NCBI GenBank assembly: GCA_001298575.1
Contig: LJCV01000088.1
Location: forward strand, 1 to 64,000
Direction: 5' to 3'
Length of the DNA: 64,000 bases
Source: Actinobacteria bacterium OK074
GTDB lineage: Bacteria > Actinomycetota > Actinomycetes > Streptomycetales > Streptomycetaceae
A program made the position numbers and the translations under genes. The notes under the pieces are model-generated. The model did not search any database. It worked only from the letters and a program-made list of their open reading frames with translations, and had not been told where the DNA came from. How positions within the stretch are numbered: the first letter of the stretch is position 1; each line of letters begins with the position of its first letter. Of the stretch, positions 51,485 through 60,394 are shown one piece after another.

Positions 51485-51991
51485 GTCGCTCCTAGAGAGG
51501 TGATCGGAGCCGGGCGCCACGGGCCGTCGCGGACGGAGCGGTGGCCGGACGCACGGCACGGGGTGGGCGAGGCCGAAGCCCCTGGTGACGCTATCGAAGG
51601 GACCCGGAGTGCGACCACCTCGGCCCCGGTCCGACGGCGGGTTCCGGAAGGCGTCGCGGATGCTCGCGTGCCGGGTCGCCGGGGCACCGGTCTGTGCCGA
51701 ACGGACATCGCGGCGGCGCCGGGAGACCCTGCGCGGACCGGGTGCGACAGAGCCGTACGGGCGGCACAACAGGGCACAGACAATCCGGCATCGCACACCC
51801 TTGCCCCGGCGAACACAATCCGCTGCCCCGGTGAACACAATCCGTCCGGCCGGTTGCCCACACTTTAACAAGTCGCCCCTTGCCCCATTACCGCTCGCCT
51901 GCTTCAATCATCGCCAAGATGCAGCAATCGCGGTCGATCCGCAATTCACCCTTTCTCGTAGGTTCTATCATCCCTGGCGATAGGGAGGGTT
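51485..51991. promoter_or_regulatory. 507-bp divergent region between galE and the SARP gene
   Basis: The 3' portion (51860-51990) is AT-richer than average and should contain the SARP promoter. A direct repeat GAACACAATCCG at 51811-51822 and 51833-51844 is spaced exactly 22 bp, and a partial third copy (ACAATCCG) is at 51780-51787. SARP proteins bind heptamer repeats with 11- or 22-bp phasing, so this is a candidate activator site. No gene is convincing here. Confidence 0.6.
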
Positions 51992-52729
51992 ATGGAATTT
52001 AACATCCTTGGCACGCTGCGATTCACGAGAACGACCGGGGAAAGAATCACGCCACGTGGCAAGAAGATGGAGCTGCTTGCTGTACTGCTGCTGCGCACCA
52101 ACGAGATTTTATACATCGACCAGATCGTCGAGTACCTGTGGGACGGCAGCCCGCCGGCCTCGGCGGTCCGCAACATCAGAACGTACGCCTGGCAGTTGCG
52201 CAAGGACCTTGGAGCGGACGCCGACCGCCTCGTCGGCCACGGCGGCGGGTATTCCCTCAAGTGCGGGGAGGACGAGCTGGACCTGATTGCCTTCCAGCGA
52301 CAGGCACGGAGTGGCCGCGAGTACCGGGAAGCCGGTGACCTGGAGTCGGCGGCGGCGTCCTTTCGGGCAGCTCTGTCGCTGTGGCAGGGCAGTCCGCTGG
52401 GCGGGGCCGGCCTGTCGTTGTACCTCAGCAACGAGGCGAACTGGCTGGAGGAACAGCGGATGTCGGCAGTCGAAAACCTCGTGGAAACCGAGTTGTCCCG
52501 GGGCAGGCACCACGAGGTGATCGAGCGGATCGGGCGGGAGATCAGCCGGTACCCGCTGCGCGAGAGCCTGTACGCGTGCATGATGCGGGCCTTGTGCGGC
52601 TGCGGCAGGCAGAGTGACGCCCTGGCCATGTACCGCAGGGCCAGGACCGCGCTGCGCACGGAGGCCGGCATCGATCCGGGGAGCCCGTTGCGGAATCTCC
52701 ACGAGGACATCCTGGCCGGGGCCTACTGA
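51992..52729 (+). CDS. SARP-family pathway activator with a TTA codon
   Basis: The 245-aa protein has an OmpR-type winged helix (ILGTLRF...GKKMELLAVLLLRTNEILYIDQIVEYLWDGSPPASAVRNIRTYAWQLRKDLG) and a bacterial transcriptional activation domain with TPR-like helices (LSLWQGSPLGG, LVETELSRGRHHEVIERIGREISRYPLRESLYACMMRALCGCGRQSDALAMYRRARTAL). Leu40 is TTA (52109-52111), so production should depend on bldA tRNA. RBS GGGAGGG. It probably activates the P450/aminotransferase genes downstream and the divergent galE. Confidence 0.94.
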   Translation: MEFNILGTLRFTRTTGERITPRGKKMELLAVLLLRTNEILYIDQIVEYLWDGSPPASAVRNIRTYAWQLRKDLGADADRLVGHGGGYSLKCGEDELDLIAFQRQARSGREYREAGDLESAAASFRAALSLWQGSPLGGAGLSLYLSNEANWLEEQRMSAVENLVETELSRGRHHEVIERIGREISRYPLRESLYACMMRALCGCGRQSDALAMYRRARTALRTEAGIDPGSPLRNLHEDILAGAY

Positions 52730-53027
52730 CCCGCGGGGTCGCCTGCACCCGCCCGGCAGCCGTCCTGCTGCTCCACCCGCCCTACCCGCCCCATCGCCCT
52801 GCCGCGCGGAGCAGGCGCCCACCGGCGAAGAAGACCGTGAAAAAGACCGCGGAGGGACGCGGAAGCCCCCTCCCCGGCACCCGGGGTCGGCCCCGGCCCC
52901 CCCCTCCCCCAGACCCTGGCCCCCCTCAGACCCGGAAACCCCCGCATCCGAGTTCCCCGGAGCCCAAGTGCGCCCGAGTGCCCTGCCCCCCACGGAACAC
53001 CGGAGAGCAGCAGAGAGGAGACCGTCC

Positions 53028-54224
53028 GTGTCCCAGTCCACCGTCGTCCCCGCCTACCCCTTCCGTGCCCCGCACCGGCTCGACCTGGATCCGGAGCTGG
53101 GCGACATCCGCCGGTCCGGGAAGATCGTCCGGGTCCGCATGCCCGTCGGCGGAGAGGCATGGCTGGTCACCCGCTACCACGACGTCAAGACCGTCCTGGC
53201 CGACCCCCGGTTCTCCCGGGCCCGCGCCATCGGGATGGACCGCCCCCGGCTGTCACCGGAGGTCCTGCCGGCGAGTGCCCTGATCTCCCGCGACGCGGCC
53301 GACCACCAGCGCGTCAGACGCCTGGTGATCAGGGCGTTCACCGCCCGCCGCGTCGAATTGTTCCGTCCACGCGTGGTGGAGACGATGGACAGGGCCATTG
53401 ACGACCTGACGGCCGCGGGTACGCCCGCCGACTTCGTCGAACATGTCGCCACCCCCTTCCCCTACACCCTCATCTGCGACTTCCTGGGAATGGAGATCAC
53501 CGACCGGCACCACTTCGAGCGGCTGGCGGAGATGCTGCGCCGCCGCGATCATTCGACCGACGAACTCCACCAGGCACGTCGTGACCTGGAGACCTACCTG
53601 TTGAAGCTGATCGAGCAGCGCCGCCGCGACCCGCGGGACGACCTGATCGACTCCCTCATCGCCGCCCAGGCCGCAGAGGACGGGATCGACGACGACGAGC
53701 TGATGAACCTGATCGTCGCCATCCTGCTCGGCGGCAGCGGCTCACCGGCGAACGCGTTGACCAGCTCGATGTACGTGCTCTCCCGTCACCCCGATGCATG
53801 GCGGGAGCTGGTGGACGACCCGGCGAAGATCCCGGGCGCCGTCGAGGAACTGCTGCGCTTCATCCCCCTGGGCGTGGCGGGCGGGTTCGTCCGCATCGCC
53901 ACCGAGGACGTGGAGATCGGCGGCGAGGTCATCAGGTCCGGCGACGCCGTGGTCCCCGCGATGATCTCCGGAAACGTCGACGAGGAGGTCTTCGAGCAGG
54001 CCGACCGGCTCGTCATCTCCCGGACCAGAAACCCCCACCTGGGTTTCGGGCACGGCGCTCACCACTGCCTGGGCGCCCAACTCGCCCGGCTGGAGATGCG
54101 GGTGGCACTGGAACGGCTCACCGCCCGGCTGCCGGGACTGCGGGTGGCCGACGCCGAGGAGAAGCTCCGGTGGAAGCGCAGCGAGGTCAACCGGGGTCTC
54201 GACGCACTGCCCGTGGCCTGGTGA
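53028..54224 (+). CDS. Cytochrome P450 with an atypical I-helix
   Basis: The 398-aa P450 has EELLR (ExxR 274-277) and FGHGAHHCLGAQLARLE (heme Cys347). The I-helix reads AILLGGSGSPANAL (about 231-243), where most bacterial P450s have AGxET/DT: the acid is Gly and the Thr is Ser, so oxygen activation by the usual acid-alcohol pair is doubtful. Such P450s often do cross-linking or use peroxide. GTG 53028 follows GAGAGGAG; the upstream in-frame sequence is low-complexity. A ferredoxin follows four bases after the stop. Confidence 0.92.
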   Translation: MSQSTVVPAYPFRAPHRLDLDPELGDIRRSGKIVRVRMPVGGEAWLVTRYHDVKTVLADPRFSRARAIGMDRPRLSPEVLPASALISRDAADHQRVRRLVIRAFTARRVELFRPRVVETMDRAIDDLTAAGTPADFVEHVATPFPYTLICDFLGMEITDRHHFERLAEMLRRRDHSTDELHQARRDLETYLLKLIEQRRRDPRDDLIDSLIAAQAAEDGIDDDELMNLIVAILLGGSGSPANALTSSMYVLSRHPDAWRELVDDPAKIPGAVEELLRFIPLGVAGGFVRIATEDVEIGGEVIRSGDAVVPAMISGNVDEEVFEQADRLVISRTRNPHLGFGHGAHHCLGAQLARLEMRVALERLTARLPGLRVADAEEKLRWKRSEVNRGLDALPVAW

Positions 54225-54228
54225 CGCC

Positions 54229-54603
54229 GTGACCGGACCACAGGACGTACCGGACGCGGAGAAGGGACCCGACGTGCTCGACGCGCACGGCATGCCGGAG
54301 GGGGACGACCGGGCAACCGGAGAGGCAGACCGCACGGCGAACCGGGCAGCGGACGGGACGGACCGTACGACGGACCACGCGACGCGTCACGAGGTGACCA
54401 TCGACCGGAGGGTGTGCATCGGCTCGGGCGCATGCGCGAGCACGGCACCGCACGTGTTCTCCGTCCTCGGCACGAAGGGGCACGTGCGGACGTCCCCGAC
54501 GGCTCCCGATCCGCTCGTCGTCGACGCGGCGCAGTCGTGCCTCGTCGAAGCGATCACGCTGCGCGACGTGGACACCGGCGAGCGGATCGCACCACGGGAC
54601 TGA
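54229..54603 (+). CDS. [3Fe-4S]-type ferredoxin
   Basis: The 124-aa protein has a 55-residue Asp/Arg/Thr-rich N-terminal extension, then EVTIDRRVCIGSGACASTAPHVFSV...AAQSCLVEAITL, giving the three-cysteine pattern of actinomycete P450 partner ferredoxins. GTG 54229 may not be the true start, because a downstream GTG would remove the extension. It passes electrons to the neighbouring P450. Confidence 0.88.
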   Translation: MTGPQDVPDAEKGPDVLDAHGMPEGDDRATGEADRTANRAADGTDRTTDHATRHEVTIDRRVCIGSGACASTAPHVFSVLGTKGHVRTSPTAPDPLVVDAAQSCLVEAITLRDVDTGERIAPRD

Positions 54604-54672
54604 CGTGCGGGCCCCGCGGCGGGGCCGCGGCACGGAACACGGGAACCGGCACACGGAGCGGGAGAGGTGCAT

Positions 54673-55851
54673 ATGGGCGGGCCTGCGGTGAGGCGCGAGA
54701 ACGAGCCGAAGGTGTCCCTCCGGCAGGTGTCGGGGCGGTGGCAGTCGGCCGCGCCCGACGAGATACCGCTCCACGTGGCCGACATGGACTTCATGACGAG
54801 CCCGGAGGTGACGGCGGCGCTGGGCGCCAGAGTGCGGCGGCCCCTCCCCTACCCCGAGCAGGACGGTGACTCGGCGGCGGTCGCCTGCCTGGTCGACCGC
54901 TACCGGCTGCGGTACGGCACGGCAGTTGACGCCGAGGACATCTGGCTGGTCGCGGGTATCGTGTCCGCCTCAACCGCCGCGATGGCCGAACTCTTCGCCC
55001 CGCACGACGAGGTGCTGTACTTCGCGCCTTCTTACCATGTCGTGCCGGGCACGATCGCCGCTGCGGGGTGCAGGCCCGTCCCCGTCCCTCTCGACCCGGA
55101 ACGCGGGCTCGACCCGGCGGCCCTGCGGGCGGCGGTCGGCCCGGCCACCCGCGGTATCTACCTGTGCAACCCGCACAACCCCACCGGCCATGTCTTCGGC
55201 CGTGCGGAACTCGCGGAGCTGCTGACGGTGGCCGAGGACCACGGGCTGCTCTGCGTGTCCAACGAGATCTACGCGGACCTCGTCTTCGACGGCTCGTTCA
55301 CGCCGCTGGTCGCCGAGGCCCGGGGCCGGCCGGTGATGACGCTCAACGGCCCGACGAAGGCGTTCAACCTCAGCGGGTTGGGCGGCGGGTACGTCCACAT
55401 CAACGACTCCGGGCGCATGGCACGGGTACGGCTCGCGGCCCGCTACCGGGTGGCGCCGGCCCGCACCCTCCAGCGCACCGCGATGGCAGCCGTCTACAGC
55501 GCGGACGACGACTGGTGGCGCGACCTGTTGGCCTACCTGCGGGGAAACCGCGACCTCCTGGTGCGCGAACTCGTGGGAGCCCTGCCGGGACTCGCCTGCC
55601 ACGTCCCCCGCGCGGGCCTGTTCCTGTGGGTGCGGGGCGGCGGACTCGGAGCGGGGATGTCCCTGGCGGCCCTGCTGCGCGAGCGGGCCCACGTCCGGGT
55701 GAACTGCGGGACCGAGTTCGGCGGTGCCCCGGACTGCTTCCGCGTCACGTTCGGCAGCGACCGTGCGGTGGTGCGCGAGGCGATCCGGCGCATGCGCCCG
55801 GCCCTGGCCGCTGCGGGCCACCGAGTTCTTCCCCCTCGCCGGTCCCTGTGA
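54673..55851 (+). CDS. MalY/PatB-type class I PLP aminotransferase or C-S lyase
   Basis: The 392-aa protein has IPLHVADMDFMTSPEVTAAL, FAPSYHVVPG, CNPHNPTGHVFGRAEL, VSNEIYADLVFDG and LNGPTKAFNLSGLGGGYVH (PLP Lys), with RVTFGSDRAVVREAIRRM (carboxylate Arg) near the end. MalY/PatB proteins are C-S lyases; relatives transaminate aromatic or non-aromatic keto acids, as the bacilysin aminotransferase does. ATG 54673 has GGGAGAGG five bases upstream; GTG 54667 would overlap it. It probably forms or cleaves the amino acid of this cluster. Confidence 0.88.
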   Translation: MGGPAVRRENEPKVSLRQVSGRWQSAAPDEIPLHVADMDFMTSPEVTAALGARVRRPLPYPEQDGDSAAVACLVDRYRLRYGTAVDAEDIWLVAGIVSASTAAMAELFAPHDEVLYFAPSYHVVPGTIAAAGCRPVPVPLDPERGLDPAALRAAVGPATRGIYLCNPHNPTGHVFGRAELAELLTVAEDHGLLCVSNEIYADLVFDGSFTPLVAEARGRPVMTLNGPTKAFNLSGLGGGYVHINDSGRMARVRLAARYRVAPARTLQRTAMAAVYSADDDWWRDLLAYLRGNRDLLVRELVGALPGLACHVPRAGLFLWVRGGGLGAGMSLAALLRERAHVRVNCGTEFGGAPDCFRVTFGSDRAVVREAIRRMRPALAAAGHRVLPPRRSL

Positions 55852-55950
55852 TCCGTGTGCGGCGGGGCGTGCCACCGGCGGCCGCCCCGCCGGGCCGCCG
55901 GGCCGAAGCGATGTTCGAACGAAGGACGGGTCGCCCGGCCCGAAAAATAA

Positions 55951-55973
55951 TAGCCATGGCCATAGTAGCCATG
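55951..55973. promoter_or_regulatory. Repeated TAGCCATG motif upstream of the MarR pair
   Basis: TAGCCATG occurs at 55951-55958 and 55966-55973 (15-bp period), and the first copy forms an 8-bp palindrome GCCATGGC. It lies 14-36 bp before the MarR start in an AT-rich pocket, so it is a likely autoregulatory site. Confidence 0.4.
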
Positions 55974-55986
55974 TACGGTATCCGTT

Positions 55987-56469
55987 ATGAGCACAACCCC
56001 CGAACCCCCCACCCCCGGCTTCCTGCTCTGGCGACTGTCCACGAAATGGCGAGTCGCCGTCGACCGCGCAGTCGCCCCGTTGGGCCTGACCCATGCCCAG
56101 TACGCCCTGGTGGGCACCCTGTTCGGGATGCACCGCAGTGGACGGCACCCCAGTCAGCGGCAGCTCGCCGATCACACCGGGCTGGAGGCGCTCTACGTCT
56201 CGAAGCTGGCCCGTGCCCTGGAGGCGGCGGCACTGGTCGACCGCGGCCGGGACCCCGCGGATCCGCGGGCCGTCCAGCTGTCGCTCACCCCACGCGGACT
56301 TGAGGTCGCACAAGAAGCCGTCGCCGTGGTCCAGCAGCTCCACGAACAGTGGCTCGGGCCGCTGGGCGGGCGGGACAGCGACCGTACGGAGCAGTTCACC
56401 CAGGTTCTGAGGACCTTGCTCGACGCACCGCTCGACATCACACCGCTCGACATCGAGGAGCAGTCATGA
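55987..56469 (+). CDS. MarR family regulator
   Basis: The 160-aa winged-helix protein has LTHAQYALVGTLFGMHRSGRHPSQRQLADHTGLEALYVSKLARALEAAALVDRGRDPADPRAVQLSLTPRGLEV, the MarR recognition helix and wing. The N-terminus matches the start at ATG 55987, although no ribosome site is obvious, so the transcript may be near leaderless. It overlaps the next gene by 4 bases. Confidence 0.9.
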   Translation: MSTTPEPPTPGFLLWRLSTKWRVAVDRAVAPLGLTHAQYALVGTLFGMHRSGRHPSQRQLADHTGLEALYVSKLARALEAAALVDRGRDPADPRAVQLSLTPRGLEVAQEAVAVVQQLHEQWLGPLGGRDSDRTEQFTQVLRTLLDAPLDITPLDIEEQS

Positions 56470-56927
56470 GCACCCCGGCAACAGCCCCCGTCCCCACTCC
56501 CGTCAACGGTCGGCTCCTGGGGCTGGCCCACTACGCCAGCCGCACCCTCCTCGAAGTCGAACTGGCCCCCGTCGGCCTCGGCTTCTACCACACCGTCGCC
56601 CTGCGCAACGTCGCCGACAACGGCGGTACCGCGGAGCGCGACTCGCTGGTCGGGCGGCTCCTGGACACGGTCCGCATCCTCGACGAGGCGACCGCGCGGC
56701 AGACCGTCGACGAACTGACGGCGACGCAAGCGCTCGTCACCCCGGCCCCCGGCCGACTCGGCCTCACCGACCGCGGTCGCGCCCTGCACGAGCACGCCCA
56801 GGCCGAGGGTCTCAGGATCGCGGCCCGGCTGTACGCCGACATCCCGCGGGCGGAGCTGGAGACCGCGGGCCGCGTCCTGTCGCTCGTACTGGAGCGGGCG
56901 AACGCCGAGCTGGCGACGGCCGTTTAG
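56466..56927 (+). CDS. MarR-like protein without a canonical recognition helix
   Basis: The 153-aa protein starts ATGA-coupled to the MarR gene. It has the outer helices of a MarR dimer (LLGLAHYASRTLLEVELAPVGL, LYADIPRAELETAGRVLSLVLERANAELA) and a wing-like TPAPGRLGLTDRGRALHEH, but its helix-turn-helix is short. It probably heterodimerises with, or modulates, the upstream regulator. Confidence 0.75.
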   Translation: MSTPATAPVPTPVNGRLLGLAHYASRTLLEVELAPVGLGFYHTVALRNVADNGGTAERDSLVGRLLDTVRILDEATARQTVDELTATQALVTPAPGRLGLTDRGRALHEHAQAEGLRIAARLYADIPRAELETAGRVLSLVLERANAELATAV

Positions 56928-57067
56928 CCCGCAGCCGGTTTAGTCCGCAGCCCGTTCAACCCGCAGGCCGTTTGGCCCGCACACCCATCCCACCCCCAGC
57001 ACGCACCCCCAGACCGTGGAATTTTCAAGCGAACCGCACAGTTGTGGCCCCCGAAGGAGGTCGACTC

Positions 57068-57418
57068 GTGGAGACGACGACGTACTACGGTCACGGAGAC
57101 GCCGCGGAGCGCTGGGAACGGGCGGGGCTGTTCTTCGACGCCAAGGACTACACGGCCGCGGCCAAGGTGCTGAGCAGCCTGGTCGAGGAAGTGCCGGAGC
57201 AGACCGGACCCCGGCTGCTGCTGGCCCGCGCCTACTACCACTCCGCCCAACTGCGGCGCGCCGAGGACGAGTTGAAGGTGCTCGTCGAGCGCGACCCGGT
57301 GGAGCACTACGCCCGGCTGCTGCTCGGCCGCACCCTGCAACGCCAGGGACGCGACGACGAGGCCGGGCCCCACCTGCGGCTGGCCTCGGCGCTCGCGGGG
57401 TCGTTCGACGAGTTGTGA
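57068..57418 (+). CDS. Small TPR protein
   Basis: The 116-aa protein has two or three TPRs: WERAGLFFDAKDYTAAAKVLSSLVEEVPEQ, PRLLLARAYYHSAQLRRAEDELKVLVERDP, and YARLLLGRTLQRQGRDDEAGPHLRLASAL. GTG 57068 follows AAGGAGG; the longer frame upstream has no site. A protein-interaction adaptor common in Streptomyces. Confidence 0.85.
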   Translation: METTTYYGHGDAAERWERAGLFFDAKDYTAAAKVLSSLVEEVPEQTGPRLLLARAYYHSAQLRRAEDELKVLVERDPVEHYARLLLGRTLQRQGRDDEAGPHLRLASALAGSFDEL

Positions 57419-57476
57419 ACCACCCGAGCCTCCTCCACCGGTGGCTCCCCAGTGGCGAACTCCCGCCCCCAACCGC

Positions 57477-58055
57477 TCACTTCACCAACCCCGGCCGTAG
57501 CCCGTCCATCGTGAAGTCGAGCAACCGCTCGGCCTGCGCCCGCTGTTCGGGCCGCGCGGAGGTGAGCGCGATGCCGGCCAGCGTGGCGAACATGTCGTCG
57601 GCGCCGACGTCGGACCGTACGGTTCCGGCGGCGGCGCCGGCGGCCAGAAGCGTGCCGATCGCCTCGCGCATCAGCGCGTGGCTGTGGGTGTAGGGGTCGG
57701 CACCCGAGGCCACCACCGCGCGCAGCGCGTCGGCCAGGCCCGTCTTGGCGGTGGCGTAGTCGATGAACCGCCCCATCCACACGCGCAGCGCCTCGCGCGG
57801 CTCCAGCGCGGCCAGCAGGCCGGGGACCGCGTCGCACAGCTGGACCACCTCGTTGCGGTGGGCCGCCTCGATCAGGGCTTCCCTGGTGGGGAAGTTGCGG
57901 TACAGCGTGCCGGTGCCCACGCCGGCCTCCCGGGCGATGCGCTCGAAGTGCGCGTCGAGCCCGTCCTCGGTGAAGACGCGCACGGCGGCGGCCAGGATCT
58001 TGTCCCGGTTGCGCTGCGCGTCGGCCCGCAGCGGCCGTCCCGGTTCTCGGGCCAT
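57477..58055 (-). CDS. TetR family regulator
   Basis: The 192-aa protein has ADAQRNRDKILAAAVRVFTEDGLDAHFERIAREAGVGTGTLYRNFPTREALIEAAH, a typical TetR helix-turn-helix; the C-terminal ligand domain is variable. ATG 58055 has GGAGGG nine bases upstream; ATG 58064 is too close to it. Divergent from the SDR gene, which it probably represses through the palindrome at 58108-58127. Confidence 0.92.
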   Translation of the reverse strand: MAREPGRPLRADAQRNRDKILAAAVRVFTEDGLDAHFERIAREAGVGTGTLYRNFPTREALIEAAHRNEVVQLCDAVPGLLAALEPREALRVWMGRFIDYATAKTGLADALRAVVASGADPYTHSHALMREAIGTLLAAGAAAGTVRSDVGADDMFATLAGIALTSARPEQRAQAERLLDFTMDGLRPGLVK

Positions 58056-58107
58056 CGAACACATCCCTCCCCGGACGAGCACGCTCCCCGGACCGGATTC
58101 CATTGCC

Positions 58108-58127
58108 AAGTGGAGGCGCGTCCACTT
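58108..58127. promoter_or_regulatory. TetR operator between the TetR and SDR genes
   Basis: AAGTGGA/TCCACTT with a 6-bp spacer is a perfect inverted repeat. A second, weaker pair (AAGTGG at 58139 and CCACT at 58159-58163) follows. Both lie between the divergent starts, as expected for a repressor of both genes. Confidence 0.7.
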
Positions 58128-58216
58128 ACGGTGGGGCCAAGTGGCGGCACCTCCGCTTCCACTGTAGGGCACGTCTGCCCGCACCCCGCCTTCAGCACCC
58201 TCCGGGAGGAATCCCC

Positions 58217-58963
58217 ATGTCAGGCATGCCTGGAATCAAGGACAAGGTCGCCGTGATCACCGGCGCCGGCAGCGGTATCGGCGAGGCCACCGCACTCCTG
58301 CTCGCCGAGCGCGGCGCCCGGGTCGTCCTCGGCGGGCGGCGATCCGAGCGGCTCCGAGCCGTGGCCGCCCGCGTCGAGGAGTCGGGCGGCGAGGCCGCCT
58401 GGCTCGCCACCGACGTACGGCGCCGTACGGACCTCGCCGGCCTGGTCGAGCTGGCCCGGGACCGGTACGGCCGGGTCGACGTCCTCGTCGGCAACGCGGG
58501 CGTCGGGCCCATCTCCGCCATGGACGCCCTGCGCGTCGAGGACTGGGAGGACATGGTCGACGTCAACCTCAAGGGCGTGCTGTACGGCATCGCCGCCGCG
58601 CTCCCCGTCTTCCGGGAGCAGGGCTCGGGGCACTTCGTGAACGTCGTCTCCACCGCCGGGCTGCGGATCTCGCCGCTGATGGCGGTGTACGCGGGCACGA
58701 AGAACGCCGTACGCACGCTCTCCGAGGGGCTGCGGCAGGAGGCCGGCGACCGGTTCCGGGTGACGGTCGTGTCGCCGGGCTTCGTGCACACGGACTTCTC
58801 CGACAGCATGACGGATCCGGAGATCCGGGCCGGGATCGTCGAGCAGCGCGACCGGATCGCCATTCCGCCGGCCGCCGTGGCCCGGGCCGTCGCCTTCGCC
58901 GTCGAGCAGCCCGACGACGTCGAGATCGGCGACATCGTCGTCCGCCCGACGGCCCAGGACTGA
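58217..58963 (+). CDS. Classical SDR oxidoreductase
   Basis: The 248-aa protein has VAVITGAGSGIGEATALLLAERG, VLVGNAGVGPISAM, VVSTAGLRISPLMAVYAGTKNAVRTLS (Ser, Tyr-x3-Lys) and VVSPGFVHTDFS. NAD(P)-dependent dehydrogenase of unknown substrate, under probable TetR control. RBS GGGAGGA before ATG 58217. Confidence 0.92.
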   Translation: MSGMPGIKDKVAVITGAGSGIGEATALLLAERGARVVLGGRRSERLRAVAARVEESGGEAAWLATDVRRRTDLAGLVELARDRYGRVDVLVGNAGVGPISAMDALRVEDWEDMVDVNLKGVLYGIAAALPVFREQGSGHFVNVVSTAGLRISPLMAVYAGTKNAVRTLSEGLRQEAGDRFRVTVVSPGFVHTDFSDSMTDPEIRAGIVEQRDRIAIPPAAVARAVAFAVEQPDDVEIGDIVVRPTAQD

Positions 58964-58996
58964 CCGACACCTCAGCCAACCGACCGGCGGCACACC

Positions 58997-60394
58997 TCAA
59001 CCGGCGGACGGCACCTGGGGTTTCGGGCGTCGCTCCTTCCGGTGCGCGATCTCGCCGAGGACCACGTCCACGACGACGAACGCGGCCAGCGGGATGCCGA
59101 GCAGCGGTACGAAGTAGCCGAGGACCGCGACCGCGGCCAGGCACGGTACGAGCAGGTACGGCGGCACCTGCTGCCAGGCGCCCCGCGGGATCGGGCGGCC
59201 GAACGCGGAGCCGCGACCGCGCTGCCACCACATGCGGTAGCCCCACACGATCAGCAGGACCAGGCAGCCGGCGAGGCCCATCAGGGCGATCTGGTTGACC
59301 AGCCCGAACAGGACGCCGGTGTGCAGGTCGATGCCCCAGCGGGTCAGCTTGGCGAGCACCGGGTAGTCCGCGAACCGCACCACGTCGGTGACCTCGCCGG
59401 TGGTCGGGTCGACGGCGACCGCGTCCTGCTTCTCGGGCCAGCTGCGCTGGACCTGGCGTACGACGTAGGCGGAGGACGCGTCGGCGGGCGGCACGATCTC
59501 CACGGGGTCGCCGAGCCCCTCGGCGCGGGCGGCGGCGAGGACCTTGTCGAGGCCGACGCCGTGCTCGCCGCCGCTGGTGGCCGTGGCGGAGCCGTGGCCC
59601 GCGTGGTCGCCCGACGCGGCCGACGACACCGAGGGGGTGGCCTGGTGCAGCGAGGTGCGCAGTTCGTCGATGTTGGCCCCGGCGTACGTCGACCAGGTCA
59701 GGCCGGTCGCCGACAGGAAGAAGAACCCGGCGGCGGCCCAGACGCCGACCGTGCCGTGCAGGCCGAGGGTGCGGCGCCGCCCGGTGGTGCCGCGCACCGT
59801 GCGGCGGGCGCGGCGGCGCGAGAACCACAGCACCAGGCCGCCCGCGGATATCACCCACAGCCAGCTGGCGGCGAGTTCGCTGTAGAGGCGGCCGTTCTCG
59901 CCGAGGTGCAGGTCGCGGTGGAACTCGTCGATCCAGGTGCGCAGCGGGAGGGCGCCGGTGGAACCGTACTGTTCGAGGTCGCCGCGCACCTTGCCGGTGT
60001 ACGGGTCGACGAACACGGCGAGGGTGTGGGGGGCGGCCACGCCCGGCACGCCGGAGAGCAGCACCCTGGTGGTGGCGTCCTTGGCCGGGGAGGGCCGCAC
60101 GGCCGAGACGGTGCCCTCGGGGTGCGCCTTGCGGGCGGCGGCGACCTGCTCACCGATCGGAAGTTTGCTGTCGCCGACGGGGACGGTCAGCTCGTGGGCG
60201 TACACGATCTTCTCGGCCTGGAAGGAGGCCGCGTACAGCAGGCCGCTCAGGGCGGCGAGCAGCAGGAACGGGGCGACGAGGACACCGGCGTAGAAGTGCA
60301 GGCGCAGCACCAGCGGGCGGAAGGGCGCCCAGCTGGAGGGGGTGGACGGGGCGGCGGACGCCGGGGACGCGTCCGTCGCGGGAGCGGTGGTCAT
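58997..60394 (-). CDS. PepSY-associated TM domain protein
   Basis: The 465-aa membrane protein has four main TM segments (LVLRLHFYAGVLVAPFLLLAALSGLLYAA, SWLWVISAGGLVLWF, GTVGVWAAAGFFFLSATGLTW, near-C-terminal IALMGLAGCLVLLIVWG and further hydrophobic segments), conserved DEFHRDLHLGENGRLYSELAAS, and PepSY repeats. Members are linked to iron uptake and ferric-reductase-type electron transfer. RBS GGAGGAG before ATG 60394. Converges with the SDR gene. Confidence 0.9.
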   Translation of the reverse strand: MTTAPATDASPASAAPSTPSSWAPFRPLVLRLHFYAGVLVAPFLLLAALSGLLYAASFQAEKIVYAHELTVPVGDSKLPIGEQVAAARKAHPEGTVSAVRPSPAKDATTRVLLSGVPGVAAPHTLAVFVDPYTGKVRGDLEQYGSTGALPLRTWIDEFHRDLHLGENGRLYSELAASWLWVISAGGLVLWFSRRRARRTVRGTTGRRRTLGLHGTVGVWAAAGFFFLSATGLTWSTYAGANIDELRTSLHQATPSVSSAASGDHAGHGSATATSGGEHGVGLDKVLAAARAEGLGDPVEIVPPADASSAYVVRQVQRSWPEKQDAVAVDPTTGEVTDVVRFADYPVLAKLTRWGIDLHTGVLFGLVNQIALMGLAGCLVLLIVWGYRMWWQRGRGSAFGRPIPRGAWQQVPPYLLVPCLAAVAVLGYFVPLLGIPLAAFVVVDVVLGEIAHRKERRPKPQVPSAG

